Shown here: piece after piece, positions 38,979-48,384 of the stretch
Layout of the letters: the number at the start of each line of letters is the position of its first letter
How positions within the stretch are numbered: the first letter of the stretch is position 1
From: S015-6 sp964384945
GTDB taxonomy: Bacteria > Desulfobacterota > DSWW01
Assembly (NCBI GenBank): GCA_964384945.1
Contig: CAYLMK010000033.1
Span: 1-51,295 of the forward strand
Reading direction: 5' to 3'
DNA: 51,295 bases
Position numbers and translations under genes: made by a program
The notes under the pieces: generated by a model
Seen by the model: the letters and a program-made list of their open reading frames with translations, nothing else
Told to the model about the DNA's origin: nothing
Databases searched by the model: none

Positions 38979-40313
38979 GTGAACTACCTCCAGCATCTTC
39001 TTCACTCCAAGGGCAAGGCCAACCTGCTCAGACGCGCCTTCCAGATATGCCAACGATTCGGCCTCACGAGCAGGAAAATCACGAGAGATTTGCATCTCCT
39101 CCAGGAAATATCAAAAAAGCATCGCTGTGAGCCCACGATCTTCCTCACAGCCGACCTTCTGGACCGCCAAGGCGATCTCATACACCGGATATCAGAAGAC
39201 GGGGCGCACTTCGGCATTCACGGTCATTATCATATAGATTTCGCTTCACTTTCGCCCGATTCTCAGACCAAGGGAATTGCAGTGGCCTTGAGCAAGTTCA
39301 CAGACCACGGAGTGCCGGTCAACGGATTCCGAGGGCCCTTTCTTCGTTACAATGACGACACAGCCAAGGCAGCAAGAGAGAACGGGCTCTCATGGGTGAG
39401 CCACTCCGTCATGGTCATCGAACCCGGACCATGGGTGGAACGGATCCACGCAAACAAGGGAACAAGAAGTCTCATAAATGACTTTTACATCCACGAATCC
39501 CATGAGAAAACCCCCTCGCTCCCGTCCTGGGGGCAACACTGCCTGCAGATACCTGTCTCCCTTCCCGACGACGAGGTTTTGGTCGACCGGCTCGGCATCC
39601 TTGACCCGAACGAAATCGCTGCCATCTGGTGCAGCATGTTGAACATAACGACCGCCAACGGAGAACTTCTTAACCTTCTCATCCATCCGGAGCGTTGCAG
39701 GATCCTGGCAGAGTCCCTGGACGTCCTGCTCGAACGCGCAGCCGTTCTCCCTTCGCTTTGGGTCGCGTCCCTGGATGAAATCGCCCGGTGGTGGCGAGAG
39801 CGCGCAGCCTTCAGTTTTCAAATAGACCGGAATTCCCCCACTTCGTGGAGGGTAGTCTCACACTCTACCGCCAGAGCCGCCGTCCAGATTCAGGACCCGG
39901 GGGGCAGAAGGCGGACAGTGTCCCTGGATAACGACGGATCATTCACACTCGAAAGCAGCCTCAGACCTACGATCCATATGCCCCCCGACTTCTGCGACCA
40001 GCCAGCCCCCTGCCTAATTAACGAAGGCTTTCTTGTGGAGCGCGACTCCGACCCCTCCGCCTGTTCATTCGTATTGACTGGGACATGCTCAAGGAACATG
40101 CGCGCACTGTTGACCGACCTGAACGGTGCCAAAGGCCCCCTTGTTTCTTTCGGCCGCTGGCCAAAACCTCACGCCAGCGCCCTTTGCTTGTCGATGGATC
40201 TCGATGCCTTCACCGTGTTTGACTTCGTCCGCCGACTCTGGCACTTCAGAGACTCCAGAGACAATACGAGACTCCTGTCTCAGCCCAGTGGTCCGCAAAA
40301 TGCTGCCGACTGA
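38979..40313 (+). CDS. Polysaccharide deacetylase-like protein with displaced motif order
   Basis: A 444-residue soluble protein from GTG 38979, seven bases after the aminotransferase. NodB-type motifs 2 and 3 are at the N-terminal part: HGHYHID (His81 and His85) and GFRGPFLRYN (116-125). The usual first motif with catalytic and metal Asp is not before them. A similar element, LCLSMDLDAFTVFDFVRRLWHF, occurs near the C-terminus. Either the domain is circularly permuted or the C-terminal piece starts a second, truncated domain. The likely role is trimming of the exopolysaccharide or a lipid-linked intermediate. Confidence 0.75.
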   Translation: MNYLQHLLHSKGKANLLRRAFQICQRFGLTSRKITRDLHLLQEISKKHRCEPTIFLTADLLDRQGDLIHRISEDGAHFGIHGHYHIDFASLSPDSQTKGIAVALSKFTDHGVPVNGFRGPFLRYNDDTAKAARENGLSWVSHSVMVIEPGPWVERIHANKGTRSLINDFYIHESHEKTPSLPSWGQHCLQIPVSLPDDEVLVDRLGILDPNEIAAIWCSMLNITTANGELLNLLIHPERCRILAESLDVLLERAAVLPSLWVASLDEIARWWRERAAFSFQIDRNSPTSWRVVSHSTARAAVQIQDPGGRRRTVSLDNDGSFTLESSLRPTIHMPPDFCDQPAPCLINEGFLVERDSDPSACSFVLTGTCSRNMRALLTDLNGAKGPLVSFGRWPKPHASALCLSMDLDAFTVFDFVRRLWHFRDSRDNTRLLSQPSGPQNAAD

Positions 40314-40479
40314 GCGACCCGCCCAATGTCACCACAAACTCCCGACCTGACATCCCTTCGGGATTGAACATTCGGGCTCTGACTCCCTATCCCAACACGC
40401 CGCCACTTGTGGGAGTCTTACGGTCACCCGTACCCACCGCCTGAGGCTGAAGTCAAGATTCGTCCTTTTCTACCCGCGT

Positions 40480-41523
40480 GTGCTGCCGATGCCTCCTAAA
40501 CTTGAATTGCTCAATCCGCTGAGCTACCCCCCATGGGACGAACTTCTATCGCAAACCCCTGGCCAGACGTTTTTTCATTCATCACAATGGGCAAAGGTCC
40601 TCACTGAGACATATGGGTACCGCCCTTTTTATATATCTCAAGTATCCGACCGAGGTTTCCGCGTCCTGTTTCCGATTATGGAAATCAGGAGCGCAATAAC
40701 CGGAACGCGAGCGGTTTCTTTGCCGTTCACCGACTACTGCGAACCGTTGTTCGATTCCGTGACGGACACTGACGAGATACTTCACTTTGCGCTGGAGCTT
40801 GGACGAAAATCCAAGTGGGCCTTCTTGGAACTCAGATCAACCCTGTCTCAGAATCGTCAACCCAGCGACTCCTATTTGCGACACACCCTCACACTCACGG
40901 CGGGGAAGGAAACGGTTTACCAGGGTTTAAGAGACAGCACAAGAAGAAATATTCGAAAGGCGGTAAAGGAAGGAGTCGAGGCGCGGATCTCTCACTCTTG
41001 GGAAGCCATGAACCTATTTTACAGACTGCACTGCATTACAAGGCGGAGGCATGGAGTCCCACCTCAGCCAATTCGCTTCTTTCGGAAGATTCAGGAGCAT
41101 GTCATATCGAACAACAAAGGCTTCGTCGTTTTGGCTTCATACCGAGGCAGAATCGTTGCCGCAGCCATTTTTCTCTACTTTGGGAAAAAGGCCTTGTTCA
41201 AGTTCGGAGCCTCCGATGCGAAATATCAGATCCTACGGCCAAGTAATATACTCATTTGGACTGCAATTCAATACTGCCTTGAACATCAATTCGATGCGCT
41301 TTGCTTTGGGCGAACACACCCCGGTAATGAGGGTTTGCGACAGTTCAAGAACGGATGGGGAACCATGGAAGATAGAATCAACTATTACCGGTACGACCTG
41401 AAGCCTCCGTCATGCCTCAATTCACGATTGCTGAATACGAACATCTCGAGTGCGGAATTCGCCAAACTGCCGCTACCCTTCTTGCGTTTAGTTGGAGCCA
41501 TACTGTACAGACACTTCGGTTGA
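40480..41523 (+). CDS. FemAB-like acyltransferase of PEP-CTERM/exosortase loci
   Basis: A 347-residue GNAT-fold protein related to FemAB peptidyl transferases. WDELLSQTPGQTFFHSSQWAKVLTETYGY at the N-terminus, RDSTRRNIRKAVKEGVEAR in the middle and YRGRIVAAAIFLYFGKKALFKFGAS near 225-250 are the expected blocks. A FemAB-like family is a recognised companion of exosortase A loci, and the exosortase gene lies two genes downstream. Start is GTG 40480 or ATG 40489. The 166 bases before it contain no gene. Confidence 0.87.
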   Translation: MLPMPPKLELLNPLSYPPWDELLSQTPGQTFFHSSQWAKVLTETYGYRPFYISQVSDRGFRVLFPIMEIRSAITGTRAVSLPFTDYCEPLFDSVTDTDEILHFALELGRKSKWAFLELRSTLSQNRQPSDSYLRHTLTLTAGKETVYQGLRDSTRRNIRKAVKEGVEARISHSWEAMNLFYRLHCITRRRHGVPPQPIRFFRKIQEHVISNNKGFVVLASYRGRIVAAAIFLYFGKKALFKFGASDAKYQILRPSNILIWTAIQYCLEHQFDALCFGRTHPGNEGLRQFKNGWGTMEDRINYYRYDLKPPSCLNSRLLNTNISSAEFAKLPLPFLRLVGAILYRHFG

Positions 41524-41554
41524 GGTGATTCATGAAAAGAAGGAAGGTAAGTCT

Positions 41555-42250
41555 GTGTTTGAAAGGAAGTCCAGGGAGCCACATATGACTCTGAATATCC
41601 TGAACGGGGGCGCCTCCTCTCCTGGCCTCACGGAGGCATACCGCCGTCTGTACCGCAAGGTTCTTCACCTGCATCAGCACGAGAACGTCAGAACCCTTGC
41701 CTTGACCAGTCCGGACGTAGCAGAGGGAAAGACCTCGCTAAGCATCAACCTCGCTCTAACCCTCTCGGAGGATGCTTCTCGAAGGGTGACACTCGTCGAC
41801 TGCGATCTCCGGAAACCCAATGTCGCAAGATACCTTGATGTGCCGCCGCAGGATGGCCTTGGCGAGATAATTTGCAGGACACGTACGCTTCAGCAGGTCG
41901 TCATCCAGCCGCTTCCAGATAAAAGCAACTTACGCGTCCTCCTCGCCGGAAGCCTCGACACCCAGATCACCCCTGAACTCTACACGAAGGGGCTGCCACC
42001 TGTTCTCGAGGAACTGCGAAAGGAATGTGACCTCGTTATTCTGGACACGCCACCGATTCTCCCCATCGCTGATCACGATTTTCTTTCTGACCTGGTGGAC
42101 GCTGTTCTTCTGGTCGTCCGGGTGGAGAGAACTCACAGGGCCCTGCTCAAGGCGGCCCTGGAATCGATGGACAGAAATCGGCTCAAGGGTGTGATTGTCA
42201 ATGGAATTCCCCACAAGGGCTTGGGTTATCAATACTATTACTACCACTAG
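41555..42250 (+). CDS. CpsD/CapB-type bacterial tyrosine kinase
   Basis: A 231-residue cytoplasmic BY-kinase from GTG 41555 (AGGAAGG at 41541-41547). Walker A in TSPDVAEGKTSLS, Walker A' in VTLVDCDLRKP, Walker B in DLVILDTPP and a C-terminal Tyr cluster YQYYYYH for autophosphorylation. It should partner the separate Wzz-type protein (31740) and control polymer length. ATG 41585 with AGGGAG upstream is an alternative start. The exosortase start is three bases after its stop. Confidence 0.92.
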   Translation: MFERKSREPHMTLNILNGGASSPGLTEAYRRLYRKVLHLHQHENVRTLALTSPDVAEGKTSLSINLALTLSEDASRRVTLVDCDLRKPNVARYLDVPPQDGLGEIICRTRTLQQVVIQPLPDKSNLRVLLAGSLDTQITPELYTKGLPPVLEELRKECDLVILDTPPILPIADHDFLSDLVDAVLLVVRVERTHRALLKAALESMDRNRLKGVIVNGIPHKGLGYQYYYYH

Positions 42251-42253
42251 GAC

Positions 42254-43186
42254 ATGCCTGAATCCGGCAGCGCTGAATCAAGCAACGTACACCTCCTAAT
42301 GACTGCGAGAACCCGCGTCTTACTGTTCGTGGCCCTCCTTGCGACAGTCGGCCTCCTTCTATACAGGAATGTATTGTATGACCTTGGAGCAAGCGTACTT
42401 ACCCGTGAGGAGGGGTCGCATGGCGTATTCATCCCCTTTATATCCGCCTTCATCATCTGGCAGAGAAGAGAGAAGCTTAGTACCATGAACCCCGCAGGAT
42501 CCTTGCTCCCAGGTCTGCCGATAGCCGCCTTGGGTTTCCTGCTGCTCATGGTCCGACTGGAGAGCCTTCAAGTTGCCATCTGTTCATTGTCGTTTCTTTT
42601 CGTGACAGCCGGCCTCATCGTGAGTTTCTTCGGCAGACAGGTAATGAAGGAGTTGACTTTCCCCTTGTTCTTTCTTGCTGCCATGTTCCCTTTTCCAAGA
42701 GGGCTCTATGAAGTCCTCACGGAATGGATGCGAATCGCGACCACTTGGGGATCTGTAAGTCTCCTGAAGGTGTCCGGGTTTCCTATTTATCGAGAAGGTT
42801 ACTACGTGAGCATCCCAGGGCTGGATCTCTTCATCGCAGAGGCCTGCAGCGGCATCCGGTATCTCATCCCTTACTTCGTATTCGGCTTGGCATATGCCTT
42901 TCTCACAAGGAGAAACCTGATATCCAGATCGATTGTCGTCATCGCCACAGTCCCTTTGTCCATTCTGGCAGGGATCATGCGGCAGACGTCGGTCTTCCTC
43001 TCGGCTCACTACATAGGACATTATATGGCGGACCATAGGCCCCATGTCATGATAAGCTGGGCCGTTTTCGGAGTCGTGCTTATCACGGCCATGTGGGTGG
43101 ACCATAGGATACTTGAAAGACCGATCTCGCCACTCCAAATGGGCACCCCTTCCCCACCATCCTCCCCGTGCCATCAAGGACCTTGA
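42254..43186 (+). CDS. Exosortase (XrtA/EpsH-type transpeptidase)
   Basis: A 310-residue inner-membrane cysteine transpeptidase with about eight hydrophobic segments. The catalytic Cys198 is in AEACSGIRYL, with Arg243 in AGIMRQTSVF and His264 in HVMISWAVF completing the conserved triad. It is expected to cleave the PEP-CTERM signal of proteins such as that encoded at 25871. A second EpsI/DUF3485 part is not present. It overlaps the following prsK unit region only slightly and follows the kinase by three bases. PrsK and FemAB nearby support the A-type. Confidence 0.93.
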   Translation: MPESGSAESSNVHLLMTARTRVLLFVALLATVGLLLYRNVLYDLGASVLTREEGSHGVFIPFISAFIIWQRREKLSTMNPAGSLLPGLPIAALGFLLLMVRLESLQVAICSLSFLFVTAGLIVSFFGRQVMKELTFPLFFLAAMFPFPRGLYEVLTEWMRIATTWGSVSLLKVSGFPIYREGYYVSIPGLDLFIAEACSGIRYLIPYFVFGLAYAFLTRRNLISRSIVVIATVPLSILAGIMRQTSVFLSAHYIGHYMADHRPHVMISWAVFGVVLITAMWVDHRILERPISPLQMGTPSPPSSPCHQGP

Positions 43187-43197
43187 GGGAGTGCTGG

Positions 43198-45324
43198 ATG
43201 TCGCTTAATGTAATTTTACATCTTCTGGCCATACCGCTCTGCGTCTCCTTGGCCTGCCTGGCCCTGCTCAGGAGTCCGAAGGCATTCCCCCACCGGATCT
43301 TCGCGTTGGCAATGGTCTTGCTGGGCGTGGAGGCGCTTCTCACAGGTCTGAGTGCCCAGACAATCTCTCCGGAAAGGGCGCTTCTGTGGCAGAGGTTGAG
43401 GTGGATCGCCGCTGCGATGGTGCCAGGCACGTGGATGCTTTTCAGCCTGAGCTTTCCCCAGGGGGGCAAAACGCCTGCACTGGGGCATTGGAAGTGGGGA
43501 ATCCTAAGTGCCTACCTTGTCCCGCTGCCTTTCGTGACCCTCTTTTCCTCGCATTTCTTCAATGGCATCGGACTTTCCGATGCAACGGGCGGTTGGTTCC
43601 TCCAGATCGGCTGGGCCGGCTACTTCTTCACGATATGCACTTTGGTGAGCGTTGTTCTCACCATGATGTTGCTCGAAAAGTCACTTCGTGCGGCCACGGG
43701 CCGAAAGCGTTGGCAGGTCAAGTTTCCGGCCTTGGGGCTCATTGCCCTTCTTGGAGCACGCGTATTTACCGGAAGCCAGGTTTTACTACTGCACGGGGTA
43801 GACCTGGAAATCGAGGTCCTCAATGTGGGAGCGCTTCTCGTCGCGACCGTTCTCATATTGCTGGGTCTGCTCAGGGCACGCTTTCTTCACATAGACATCT
43901 ACCTGTCAGAGACCGCCCTGTACCGGTCTTTCACCCTCCTCATGGTGGGGCTCTATCTTCTGGCCGTCGCCGTTCTGGCAAAGGCCCTCTCCCACTTCGC
44001 AGGAACCCAGGCCCTGACCTTCCAGATTCTCCTTGTGTTTTTGGCCTTTGTGGGCTTGGCCGCCCTGATTCTGTCAGACCGGGTCCGCTTGCTGACCAAA
44101 CAATACATCAGCCGGCATTTCAAGAGGCCGCATTACGACTACCGCAAGGCCTGGTTGGCGTTCACCGAGAGAACAGCTTCCTTGCTCGACGAAAAGGCCC
44201 TCTGTAACGCCGTCGTCAAGATAGTCGCGGAAATGTGCGACACCCTTTCGATAACGCTTTGGCTCACCCAAACTACCCAAGACACGTTCCGGTTCGGTGC
44301 GTCTACCAGTGTCTCGGAAACGCAGGCAAGGGACTTCTTGGCCCATGCTGGAGGGTCAGCACTCCTTTGGCGAATCACGTATAGCGATCAGAGGATCATC
44401 GATCTCGCGGATCCGAAGGTGCGGCTAGCTCTGCAAATCGGGGAATCTGAGACGCGCGCTATCGAGCAAGCCAGGATCCGGTATTCCCTGCCCCTGATGA
44501 TCAAGAGAGAGCCATTGGGCATCCTCACACTCGGAGATCGTGTCAGTGGAACACCCATCTCCTCGGAGGAGAGCGATCTACTCTCCACAATTGCCTATCA
44601 GACGGCTGCCAGTCTGTGGAACTTGAGCCTCACAGAAAGACTCAACGAAGCAAGGGAAATGGAGGCCTTCCACAAGGTCGCAGCCACGTTTGTACACGAT
44701 CTGAAGAACATGGCAGCAAAGCTATCGCTTCTCATACAGAATCTGCCGCTCCATTTCGACAACCCCGAATTTCGACAAGACGCCTTGAAAGCGATAGGAC
44801 AGACCGTGCTAGGGATCGACAGAATGTGCAGCCGCGTCTCCCTCGCCGAGCGGTCCGCGGACATACGCCTGACAGAAGTCGACCTGAACGAACTGGTGAG
44901 TTCCACTCTCTCGGGGCTCGAGGTTTTCACAAACGGCTGCCTTGTAACAAACCTCCAGCCTCTGCCCAAGTTACTCCTCGATCCAGAACAAATGCGCAAG
45001 GTGATCACAAACCTTGTCATGAACGCAAGCGAGGCAACCGGCGGAACCGGGGAAGTCCTCGTCGAGACCGGGTCTTGTGATGGTTGTTGGGCGATCATTA
45101 CGGTTACGGACGACGGATGCGGTATGTCACAGGAATTTCTCGATCAAGATCTCTTTCGGCCCTTCCGCACGACCAAGAAACATGGAACCGGGATCGGACT
45201 GTTCCACTCCAAGATGATCGTTGACGCGCACCAAGGAAAGATCGAAGTCAGGAGTGCAGAGGGCAAGGGAACCGCCTGCAGCGTGCTCTTGCCCACCGAG
45301 AGAAGGCAACGGCAAGAGAAGTAA
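43198..45324 (+). CDS. prsK: PEP-CTERM system histidine kinase PrsK
   Basis: A 708-residue membrane kinase from ATG 43198 (GAGGGAG at 43185-43191). An N-terminal block of about eight TM helices (to about 300), a GAF-like domain (LDEKALCNAVVKIVAEMCDTLSITLWL... to about 480), H-box VHDLKNMAAKLSLL, N-box NLVMNASEA, G1 TDDGCGMS and G2 GTGIGLFHSKMIV. PrsK usually acts with PrsR, a sigma-54-dependent regulator, on PEP-CTERM genes. No prsR is adjacent here. Confidence 0.9.
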   Translation: MSLNVILHLLAIPLCVSLACLALLRSPKAFPHRIFALAMVLLGVEALLTGLSAQTISPERALLWQRLRWIAAAMVPGTWMLFSLSFPQGGKTPALGHWKWGILSAYLVPLPFVTLFSSHFFNGIGLSDATGGWFLQIGWAGYFFTICTLVSVVLTMMLLEKSLRAATGRKRWQVKFPALGLIALLGARVFTGSQVLLLHGVDLEIEVLNVGALLVATVLILLGLLRARFLHIDIYLSETALYRSFTLLMVGLYLLAVAVLAKALSHFAGTQALTFQILLVFLAFVGLAALILSDRVRLLTKQYISRHFKRPHYDYRKAWLAFTERTASLLDEKALCNAVVKIVAEMCDTLSITLWLTQTTQDTFRFGASTSVSETQARDFLAHAGGSALLWRITYSDQRIIDLADPKVRLALQIGESETRAIEQARIRYSLPLMIKREPLGILTLGDRVSGTPISSEESDLLSTIAYQTAASLWNLSLTERLNEAREMEAFHKVAATFVHDLKNMAAKLSLLIQNLPLHFDNPEFRQDALKAIGQTVLGIDRMCSRVSLAERSADIRLTEVDLNELVSSTLSGLEVFTNGCLVTNLQPLPKLLLDPEQMRKVITNLVMNASEATGGTGEVLVETGSCDGCWAIITVTDDGCGMSQEFLDQDLFRPFRTTKKHGTGIGLFHSKMIVDAHQGKIEVRSAEGKGTACSVLLPTERRQRQEK

Positions 45325-45400
45325 GCGCCATGGCAGCCTCATGCAGATTTGGCGGCATTTGCGCCTCGAGGGCGGTATCCGGACATCAGGTCTTCCTTCA

Positions 45401-47092
45401 ATGATCGGCGTTATGGCTACATATGAGGATAGACGCGTCGTTGAGGAGTTCTTTGAACTGTTTAAGACCCCCTGGGAATTCTACAGGCCAGGCCGGTCTT
45501 ATGCAGTGCTTCTCTGCAATACGGACATCTCTCATTTCCCGGATGCGACGCTAACCGTCATCTACGGTTCTGATAGGAAGAGCCTCGATTCCGCACTCCA
45601 GATTCATCCCGTCTGCCAGGTTGTGCCTTTGGAGATGAATTGGAATGGGTCTTCCTTCTGCATCTTCCATGCATTATCCGAGCTCAGGGGTAATCACGAT
45701 GCCTTTCTCACAGCAGGCCGGCCGGCGAGACGTTTCGGCCTCATAACCAACCACAAGGGTCGCAGCATTGCGCGTCTCGGATACGATCTCTTTCGCGAGG
45801 CCGGGACTATCCTTTCTTCCGGGCAACCTTCTGAATGGGCCGGTGTGCCCACACTCGAACTTCATATTAGCATTCTGCGCGAACTCATGAGAAGATCGAA
45901 GATTCCCTTTGCCGAAATTCCTCCCAGCCCAAATGGCTACGAGTTCATTGTATGTCTAACCCATGACATCGACTTCGCCGGAATCAAAAACCATTTACTC
46001 GACTTCACGATGTTTGGATTCCTGTACCGCGCCTTAGTCGTGACATTCTTTCACGCCGTGATGGGAAAAGTCAGCTGGAAAAAGGTAAGAAAGAATCTCC
46101 TCGCCGTCCTTTCCCTTCCAGCAGTGCATCTCGGTGTTTTCGAGGATTTCTGGATTCAATTTGGCCGGTATTTGGACTTGGAGGCCGGAGCGAAATCCAC
46201 CTTCTTTTTCCTCCCCTATAAAGGCCGCTCCGGAAACCCCCTCCTTGCCAGATCACCCTCAAGAAGAGCTTCGAAATACGACGTCGAGGCTCTGTCGCCA
46301 ATCATCTCGCGCCTCCTCTCTAGCGGGTGCGAAGTTGCTCTTCACGGCATGGATGCCTGGCAGGACCCTGAGGCAGCGAGCCGCGAAAGCAAACGCCTTT
46401 CTTCTCTGGCCGGCACACCGGTCAGGGGTGTACGTATCCACTGGCTCTATTTTGATGCGGCCTCGCCCGAAATCCTCGAAGAGGCAGGTCTGACCTACGA
46501 CTCAACCCTAGGATACAACGATGCGATAGGATTTTATTCTGGTACGGCCCAGGTTTTCCAACCTTTGAAGGCAAAGAACCTCCTTGAACTGCCCCTTACG
46601 ATACAAGACACGGCGATGTTCTATTCTAGCCGCATGGACCTTGCAGAAGATGAGGCCTTTCTTCTTTGCGCCGATATCATTCAACACCTCTCGGCCTTCG
46701 GCGGCGTCCTAGTAGTCAACTGGCATGACAGGAGCCTTGCGCCTGAAAGGCTCTGGGGCGACTTCTACCGACGCCTTCTTGCTAGAATCAAATCTCATGA
46801 AGTGTGGTTCGCGACGGGGTTTCAGGCAACGGAGTGGTTTCGCCATAGGCGAAGTGCCAGCTTTACGGAATACTTGGATCAAGACGGTACTCCGACCTTG
46901 AAGGTACAGGCGATGCACCCCTCGGAAGGACCTGGCTTGAAACTCAGGCTGTACGGAGATTGGGGCCTGGCCTCTCCACCCTCGGCCGCTGATACCCCAT
47001 ACGCCGAGATGCCCCTGCACGGGCAAATGGAGGTATTCGTATTGCCAAGGAGCAATTTTGGGAGATCCAAGAGTATTTCCTCACGAGAATGA
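45401..47092 (+). CDS. Polysaccharide deacetylase-like protein
   Basis: From ATG 45401 the product has 563 residues. An N-terminal domain of about 170 residues (VVEEFFELFKTPWEFYRPG...) precedes a NodB-like part with CLTHDIDFAG (metal Asp pair), ALHGMDAW and GVRIHWLYFD. Starts at 45341 and 45413 are also possible; none has a strong ribosome-binding site. It resembles deacetylase-like proteins found in EPS loci. It follows prsK and precedes a glycosyltransferase. Confidence 0.75.
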   Translation: MIGVMATYEDRRVVEEFFELFKTPWEFYRPGRSYAVLLCNTDISHFPDATLTVIYGSDRKSLDSALQIHPVCQVVPLEMNWNGSSFCIFHALSELRGNHDAFLTAGRPARRFGLITNHKGRSIARLGYDLFREAGTILSSGQPSEWAGVPTLELHISILRELMRRSKIPFAEIPPSPNGYEFIVCLTHDIDFAGIKNHLLDFTMFGFLYRALVVTFFHAVMGKVSWKKVRKNLLAVLSLPAVHLGVFEDFWIQFGRYLDLEAGAKSTFFFLPYKGRSGNPLLARSPSRRASKYDVEALSPIISRLLSSGCEVALHGMDAWQDPEAASRESKRLSSLAGTPVRGVRIHWLYFDAASPEILEEAGLTYDSTLGYNDAIGFYSGTAQVFQPLKAKNLLELPLTIQDTAMFYSSRMDLAEDEAFLLCADIIQHLSAFGGVLVVNWHDRSLAPERLWGDFYRRLLARIKSHEVWFATGFQATEWFRHRRSASFTEYLDQDGTPTLKVQAMHPSEGPGLKLRLYGDWGLASPPSAADTPYAEMPLHGQMEVFVLPRSNFGRSKSISSRE

Positions 47093-47174
47093 CACAGCCT
47101 GAAAAATCCGATTCCGCATGTCCTGACACGATTTCCAGATTTTCATCACCTCAAATCAGATACATTGAACGAGA

Positions 47175-48362
47175 ATGAAGAAGACCAGCGTATGCATGAT
47201 AGCCTATTCTGAGTATCCTTCCGACGCTCGAATCAGGAGAGAGGCGGAGACACTCGCTGCCAATCCACACTTTGCCGTTACCGTAATAGCTTTAAAGGAA
47301 GGGCACAGACCACGGACCTATGTGATGGATGGCGTCCGAGTCAGAGAAGTCAATCTGGCTCGGTATCGAGGGACCAGAGCCTGCAAATATATCGCAGCCT
47401 ATCTCGCCTTTGCCCTCCGTGCCTTCTACCATTGCAGCAAGATCTTCGTACTCGAGAATGTTGACGTCGTACACGTCCACAATATGCCCGATTTTCTCGT
47501 TTTCTCAGCTCTATTACCCAGGCTCTTCGGCAAGAAGCTTGTCCTGGATATCCACGACTCCGTTCCCGAGACTTTCGCCTCCAAGTTCGAGATGAAGTCA
47601 GCCTTCCTGTTTTGGCTCCTCTGCAAGGAGGAGGCCATTTCTATCCTTCCTTCCAACAGGGTCATCTGTGTGAACCACCCCCAACGGGATACTCTTCTGC
47701 GAAGGGGGGTCTCTTCCGGAAAGATGTACGTCTCCATGAACGTTCCTGACCATAAACGCTTTTTTCTGAAATCGAATAACAATCACAAAGCGATCGCTAC
47801 CAATGCCTTTAACCTGGTTTACCACGGCACGATTACCAGAAGACTGGGGCTGGACATCCTCATCCACGCACTGGCAGGCCTGGTGCCGCAAATCCGATGC
47901 ATACATCTTCACCTTTGGGGAGACGGTGAGTTAGTGGGTGAAATGAAGGGCCTAGCCGCCACTCTTGGAATACAGGAAAGGGTGCATTTCTATGGGAAGA
48001 TTCCACTTCCTGATCTCCCCGGCAAACTCAACGCCATGGACCTCGGTGTCGTATCCAACAGAAGGAGCGAGGCAGCCGAATTGATGCTTCCGGTCAAGAT
48101 GATGGAATACATTGCGCTGGGCATCCCGGTCGTGGCCCCCAGGCTTGCCTGCATCCAATACTACTTCAGCGAGGAGATGGTTTCCTATTACGACCCTGGG
48201 GATTCCCAGTCCATGCAGAATGCCATCCTCAGGATGTACCTCGATGAACCCGGCCGGCGTCGACAGGGAGAGCAGGCTCGAGAGTTCCTGAAGCGATATG
48301 GTTGGGAAGGACAGTCACAGGATTTCCTCAATTTCTACTCAGACATACTGCAGAAAGGGTGA
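47175..48362 (+). CDS. GT4-family glycosyltransferase
   Basis: A 395-residue retaining glycosyltransferase with two Rossmann-like halves. N-terminal YSEYPSDARIRREAETLA; VDVVHVHNMPDFLVFSALLPRLFGKKLVLDIHDSVPETF; C-terminal donor site AAELMLPVKMMEYIALGIPVVAPR with the E-x7-E-like pattern and YHGTITRRLGLDILIHAL. It probably adds one sugar to the lipid-linked repeat unit in the cytoplasm. The donor cannot be told from sequence. The 82 bases before it carry no gene. Confidence 0.9.
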   Translation: MKKTSVCMIAYSEYPSDARIRREAETLAANPHFAVTVIALKEGHRPRTYVMDGVRVREVNLARYRGTRACKYIAAYLAFALRAFYHCSKIFVLENVDVVHVHNMPDFLVFSALLPRLFGKKLVLDIHDSVPETFASKFEMKSAFLFWLLCKEEAISILPSNRVICVNHPQRDTLLRRGVSSGKMYVSMNVPDHKRFFLKSNNNHKAIATNAFNLVYHGTITRRLGLDILIHALAGLVPQIRCIHLHLWGDGELVGEMKGLAATLGIQERVHFYGKIPLPDLPGKLNAMDLGVVSNRRSEAAELMLPVKMMEYIALGIPVVAPRLACIQYYFSEEMVSYYDPGDSQSMQNAILRMYLDEPGRRRQGEQAREFLKRYGWEGQSQDFLNFYSDILQKG

Positions 48363-48384
48363 AGCTCTATTGTCTCTCCCTCCC

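Noticed and set aside
40380..40420. A terminator from GACTCCC/GGGAGTC arms before the FemAB-like gene.
   Set aside because: The loop is about 20 bases and no T-run follows.
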